A stretch of DNA of 60,000 bases from Liolophura sinensis (Eukaryota; Mollusca; Polyplacophora; Chitonida; Chitonidae), in NCBI RefSeq assembly GCF_032854445.1, contig NC_088295.1:46737385-46797384 (forward strand), written 5' to 3'. Below, piece by piece: positions 56,975 through 60,000 of the stretch. The position numbers and the translations under genes were made by a program. The notes under the pieces were generated by a model that saw only the letters and a program-made list of their open reading frames with translations, was not told where the DNA came from and ran no database searches. Position 1 is the first letter of the stretch, and every line of letters begins with the position of its first letter.

Positions 56975-57925
56975 TTTGAAGACCAATGAAGGCGTTCACT
57001 GACCAAGATATCAGGTGACAAATGAGGGCCTTCTCTGACCAATCTCTCTGATGACCAATGAGGGTTTTCACTGACCAGGCTTTCTGATGACCAGTTAGGG
57101 TGTTCAATGACCAAGCTGCCTGATGACCAGTGAGGGTGTTCACTGACCATGCTATCTGATGACCAGTGAGGGCGTTCACTGGCCAAGCTCCCTGATGACC
57201 AGTAAGGGTATTCAATGACGATGATGTCTGATGACCATTGAGGATGTTCAATGACCAAACTGTCTGATGACTAGTGAGGGTATTCACTGACCATGCCGCC
57301 TGATGACCAGTGAGGGTGTTCACTGACCAGGCTGTCTGATGACCATTGAGGATGTTCACCGACAATGCTGTCTGATGACCAGCTAGAGCGCTCTGTCTGT
57401 CTTATGGCCAGTGGGGATCTCCAATGACCACGCTGTCTGATGACCACTAACGATGCTCACTGACCAAGCTGTCTGATGATCAGTGAGGGTGTTCACCGAC
57501 CATGCTCTCTGATGAGCAGTGAAGATGTTCAATGACTATACTGTCTGATGACCATTCAGGGGCGCTCTGTCTGTCTTATGGGCAGTGGGGATCTCCACTG
57601 ACCAAGCTGTCTGATGACCAGTGACGATGTTCGCTGACCAAGCTATCTGATGATCAGTGACGATGCTCACTGACCAAGCTGTCTGATGATCAGTGACGAT
57701 GTTCACTGCCCAAGCTGTCTGATGGACAGTGAGGACGTTCACTGACCAAGCTGTCTATTGACCATTTAGAGCATTGACTGATCAAGCTGTCTGATGGCTA
57801 GTGAGGATCTCCACTGACCAAGCTGTATGATGACCAGTGAGCAGGTTCACTGACCGAGATGCCTGATGACCAAGTGCTCGCTGAACAAGCTGTCTGATGA
57901 ACATTGAGGGCGTTGGTTAGGGTTT
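56975..57925 (+). repeat. Tandem array, 36-bp unit, about 26 copies
   Basis: The unit is CTGATGACCAGTGAGGGTGT, TCACTGACCAAGCTGT. Each unit holds the inverted pair CAGTGA/TCACTG, so single strands can form serial small hairpins. Because 36 is a multiple of three, one minus-strand frame stays open for 140 codons as a 12-residue repeat (WSVNTLTGHQTA-like). That stretch has no ATG, so I do not call a gene. Confidence 0.88.
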
Positions 57926-59183
57926 TATCCTACCTGTTCTAGTACACATTTGTTTTCAGCTCGGCCAGTTTCCATTTGGCAGACGTTTGCCTTTAGTCGG
58001 TAAACATTTTCTCAGCGTCATATGTTGAATTGGGGGAAAAAACAGGTCAGATTTTACGCGATTTATCGCGGTGAACATAGCCACAGTGCAGGCAGGTCGA
58101 AAACAGAATGCAAACACTCGATCGGAAATCTCCTCCGCACAGCAGACTGGAACTGGTTGACTTCAAAGAAACACATTACACAACCCTAAGAAAAATATTT
58201 GTCCCCATCGCATACCTGCTGCCTTTCGTGTTTGCTTTTTATTTTTTTCCGAGCGTCTTTCTATTTTTGGAGTAATATTTACTGGTGTGTTTGTCAATCT
58301 TGAAACTATTGACCCGTCGATGAAATATCGACCGATTTTTCACGCTTGTGGACATTGCGGCAGCTAAGATCTGATGATTGATGGAGTTGACATGTCACGC
58401 TGTATGTAGACTCTTAGTGCTGGGTAAACATCGAACGTTAAGTGTATGGGATGTATACGTGTGAAGTGTGCAGGCATCCTTATAGTTATATAGGCTAGCG
58501 AGTTTAGACTAGGGCCATGAGGATATCCTTGTAACCAGGAAATAAGGTTTCATATGGATGCCGAATACGACCACCCGCGTTTCAGCGTTTCGACGTTACC
58601 GACGAAAGGTCGAAAACGCGAAAAAAAAAAATAGCACCATTGACGGAAAATATGCATAAAATAGAGGAGTCATTAAGAAATGTAAAACATCCCTCAAAAA
58701 GAATTTATTTTTGCATATCTTTCTTCATATTGCTTAAATCCATACTCTTCGTTTTGTATAGTATATGCTTTCATGTATCCCTTTAGTGCTCCACAGCTAT
58801 AAAGAGCTGTCCGACTTTCAGTCGAAAGTTGCTATAGCTATGCAAATTTTAGCGAACAATATAGCGGACAACCGTGGTGATAAACACGATGATTACTTCA
58901 TCCTTTTGTTTTGTTTGTATGTTTAGGGCATAGTGCCTTAACCTACAGCATTCAGTGTTTCTGTCATTGAACGATGAAACTCAATCATAGCCTAAGTTTT
59001 CCTATATATGGTACAAATGAGCCAAATTAACCCAATATTTCCTTTTCAATATGACAAAAGAGATGGCACCATTGCAGGTCATTGCCTACAGACTGTATGA
59101 CGTATACTTGATGCTTTCAGTATGTAAAACGGAAAGTGTCTTATAAGAGCCTACATTTAAGCATTTTGCATTGTGCTAGTTAC
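57926..59183. other. No gene recognised
   Basis: Unique A/T-rich sequence. CAGCTATAAAGAGCTGTCC (about 58795) and CTTTCAGTCGAAAG (about 58816) are short inverted repeats. Confidence 0.55.
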
Positions 59184-59334
59184 CAGCAATCTGCGGATGG
59201 TGGTGGGTTTCCCCCAGGCTCTGCTCGGTTTCCTTCCACCATAATGCTGGTCGCCGTCGTATAAGTGAAATATTCATGAGTACGGCGCAAAACACTAATC
59301 AATAAATAAATGAATAAATAAATAAATAAATAAA
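59184..59334 (+). mobile_element. SINE A, 5'-truncated, with 10-bp target duplication
   Basis: The copy starts at CAGCAATCTGCGGATGG in the core and ends in a long (AAAT)n tail. The flanks TGCTAGTTAC (59174-59183) and TGCTTGTTAC (59335-59344) are a 10-bp duplication with one mismatch. Confidence 0.85.
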
Positions 59335-59449
59335 TGCTTGTTACTCAAACAATGATATTCTTTTGAGACCTGGTCACCTGTTTGCTCTGAGCCCTAGACA
59401 GTGTAATGCAGGTGCTAAGTGAATTAAACGTGGAAAATGGGGATACATA

Positions 59450-59809
59450 CACACAAAAAACACTTGTGCTCAATTCTAACACAATAATTTGTGTTATTTT
59501 CACTGAACACAGAAGTGTGATAACCGAACAAAAACATGTGTTATATAAATGAGAAGTACACATGCTTTTGTTACAAAATAATAGAATAAAAACTTGTGTT
59601 GAACAAAATGAGGTAATTTGTGCAATAAAACGAAGACTTCTTTATATTGCAGCAAGTATTGTGTATTACATCCCACACACCTTGTGTTCAATTCATTCAA
59701 CACAAGGCCTTGTGTTAACTAAACACAAATAGACTTCAAATATGAGACAAGATTTTTGTTGTAAAGAACCCAAGTTTGTGTTCATACAACACAAGTGTTT
59801 TTGTGTGTG
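59450..59809. mobile_element. MITE G, 360 bp, TA target duplication
   Basis: The ends CACACAAAAAACACTTGTG and CACAAGTGTTTTTGTGTGTG are near-perfect inverted repeats flanked by TA at 59448-59449 and 59810-59811. The interior is full of short, alternately oriented CTTGTGTT / AACACAAG motifs, so the element can fold on itself. It has no coding capacity. It is separate from MITE F, although both begin CAC.ACAAAAAA or similar and use TA. Confidence 0.75.
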
Positions 59810-60000
59810 TAGCGTTCTTATTACCTAGTTATGATAGTACTGATTTAACAAGCAAACATTGGATGCACTGATGCAGACTTTTGGTATTATCTGTATATAT
59901 AGTGCCTGAGTTCCATTATCACTATGGTAGAATAAATTGATTTTGACTACCCTTGTAACACATGCCAAAGATGCATATGTTGCCATGGTAATAACTGACA

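Noticed and set aside
56943-57365. 140-codon repeat protein, superficially like WD40 (LTGHQ...WSVN)
   Set aside because: The period is 12 residues rather than about 40, there is no ATG, and the openness follows from a 36-bp repeat unit.

Overview
This is eukaryotic, gene-poor DNA from an invertebrate. A mollusc is the most likely source, though another lophotrochozoan cannot be excluded. The evidence is the single recognisable protein (a headcase/HECA orthologue, a metazoan family), the absence of bacterial-style operons, and dense interspersed repeats. The main repeats are tRNA-headed SINEs with tails of the type CCAATCAAATAAATAAA or (CACT)n, which resemble SINEs I know from mollusc genomes. 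That family assignment is from memory and was not searched.

The one confident gene is headcase (HECA) on the minus strand. Its coding region (45366 to 43915, 483 aa) lies in one uninterrupted exon. Upstream are a short GA-rich leader with a four-codon uORF and a candidate promoter with CCAAT and GC boxes (about 45560-45720). Downstream, about 2.1 kb without any interspersed repeat or tandem array ends near a good poly(A) signal at 41812-41807, and is probably a long 3' UTR. About 6 kb around the gene (41350-47400) contains no SINE or MITE that I can see, unlike the rest of the window.

The rest is intergenic or intronic DNA made mostly of repeats. There are at least four SINE groups: A, tRNA-headed with a conserved core; B, with a (CACT)n tail; C, with a Leu/Ser-like tRNA head; and D/E, singletons or variants. 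Many copies have perfect target-site duplications. Three insertions consist of only the last 25-38 bp of a SINE and still have 10-13 bp duplications. There are MITE-like elements with TA target sites (17871, 54576, 59450) and a pair of about 470-490 bp elements bounded by TTAA (12925 and 21846), each carrying a CRE. Seven or eight tandem arrays have unrelated units of 28-96 bp: 8410, 15958, 22717, 38730, 41040, 49825, 56975 and a degenerate one at 4876. There are four (TA)n tracts, one forming a 92-bp perfect palindrome. An inverted repeat at 55116-55244 encloses a hammerhead-like core and may be a Penelope-like relic.

I found no rRNA, no intact tRNA, no CRISPR array, and no transposase or reverse-transcriptase ORF. 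Other open frames over 60 codons look like chance or repeat-derived frames. Promoter-like clusters at 1757-1800, 40352-40447 and 51444-51495 are listed as weak candidates only.
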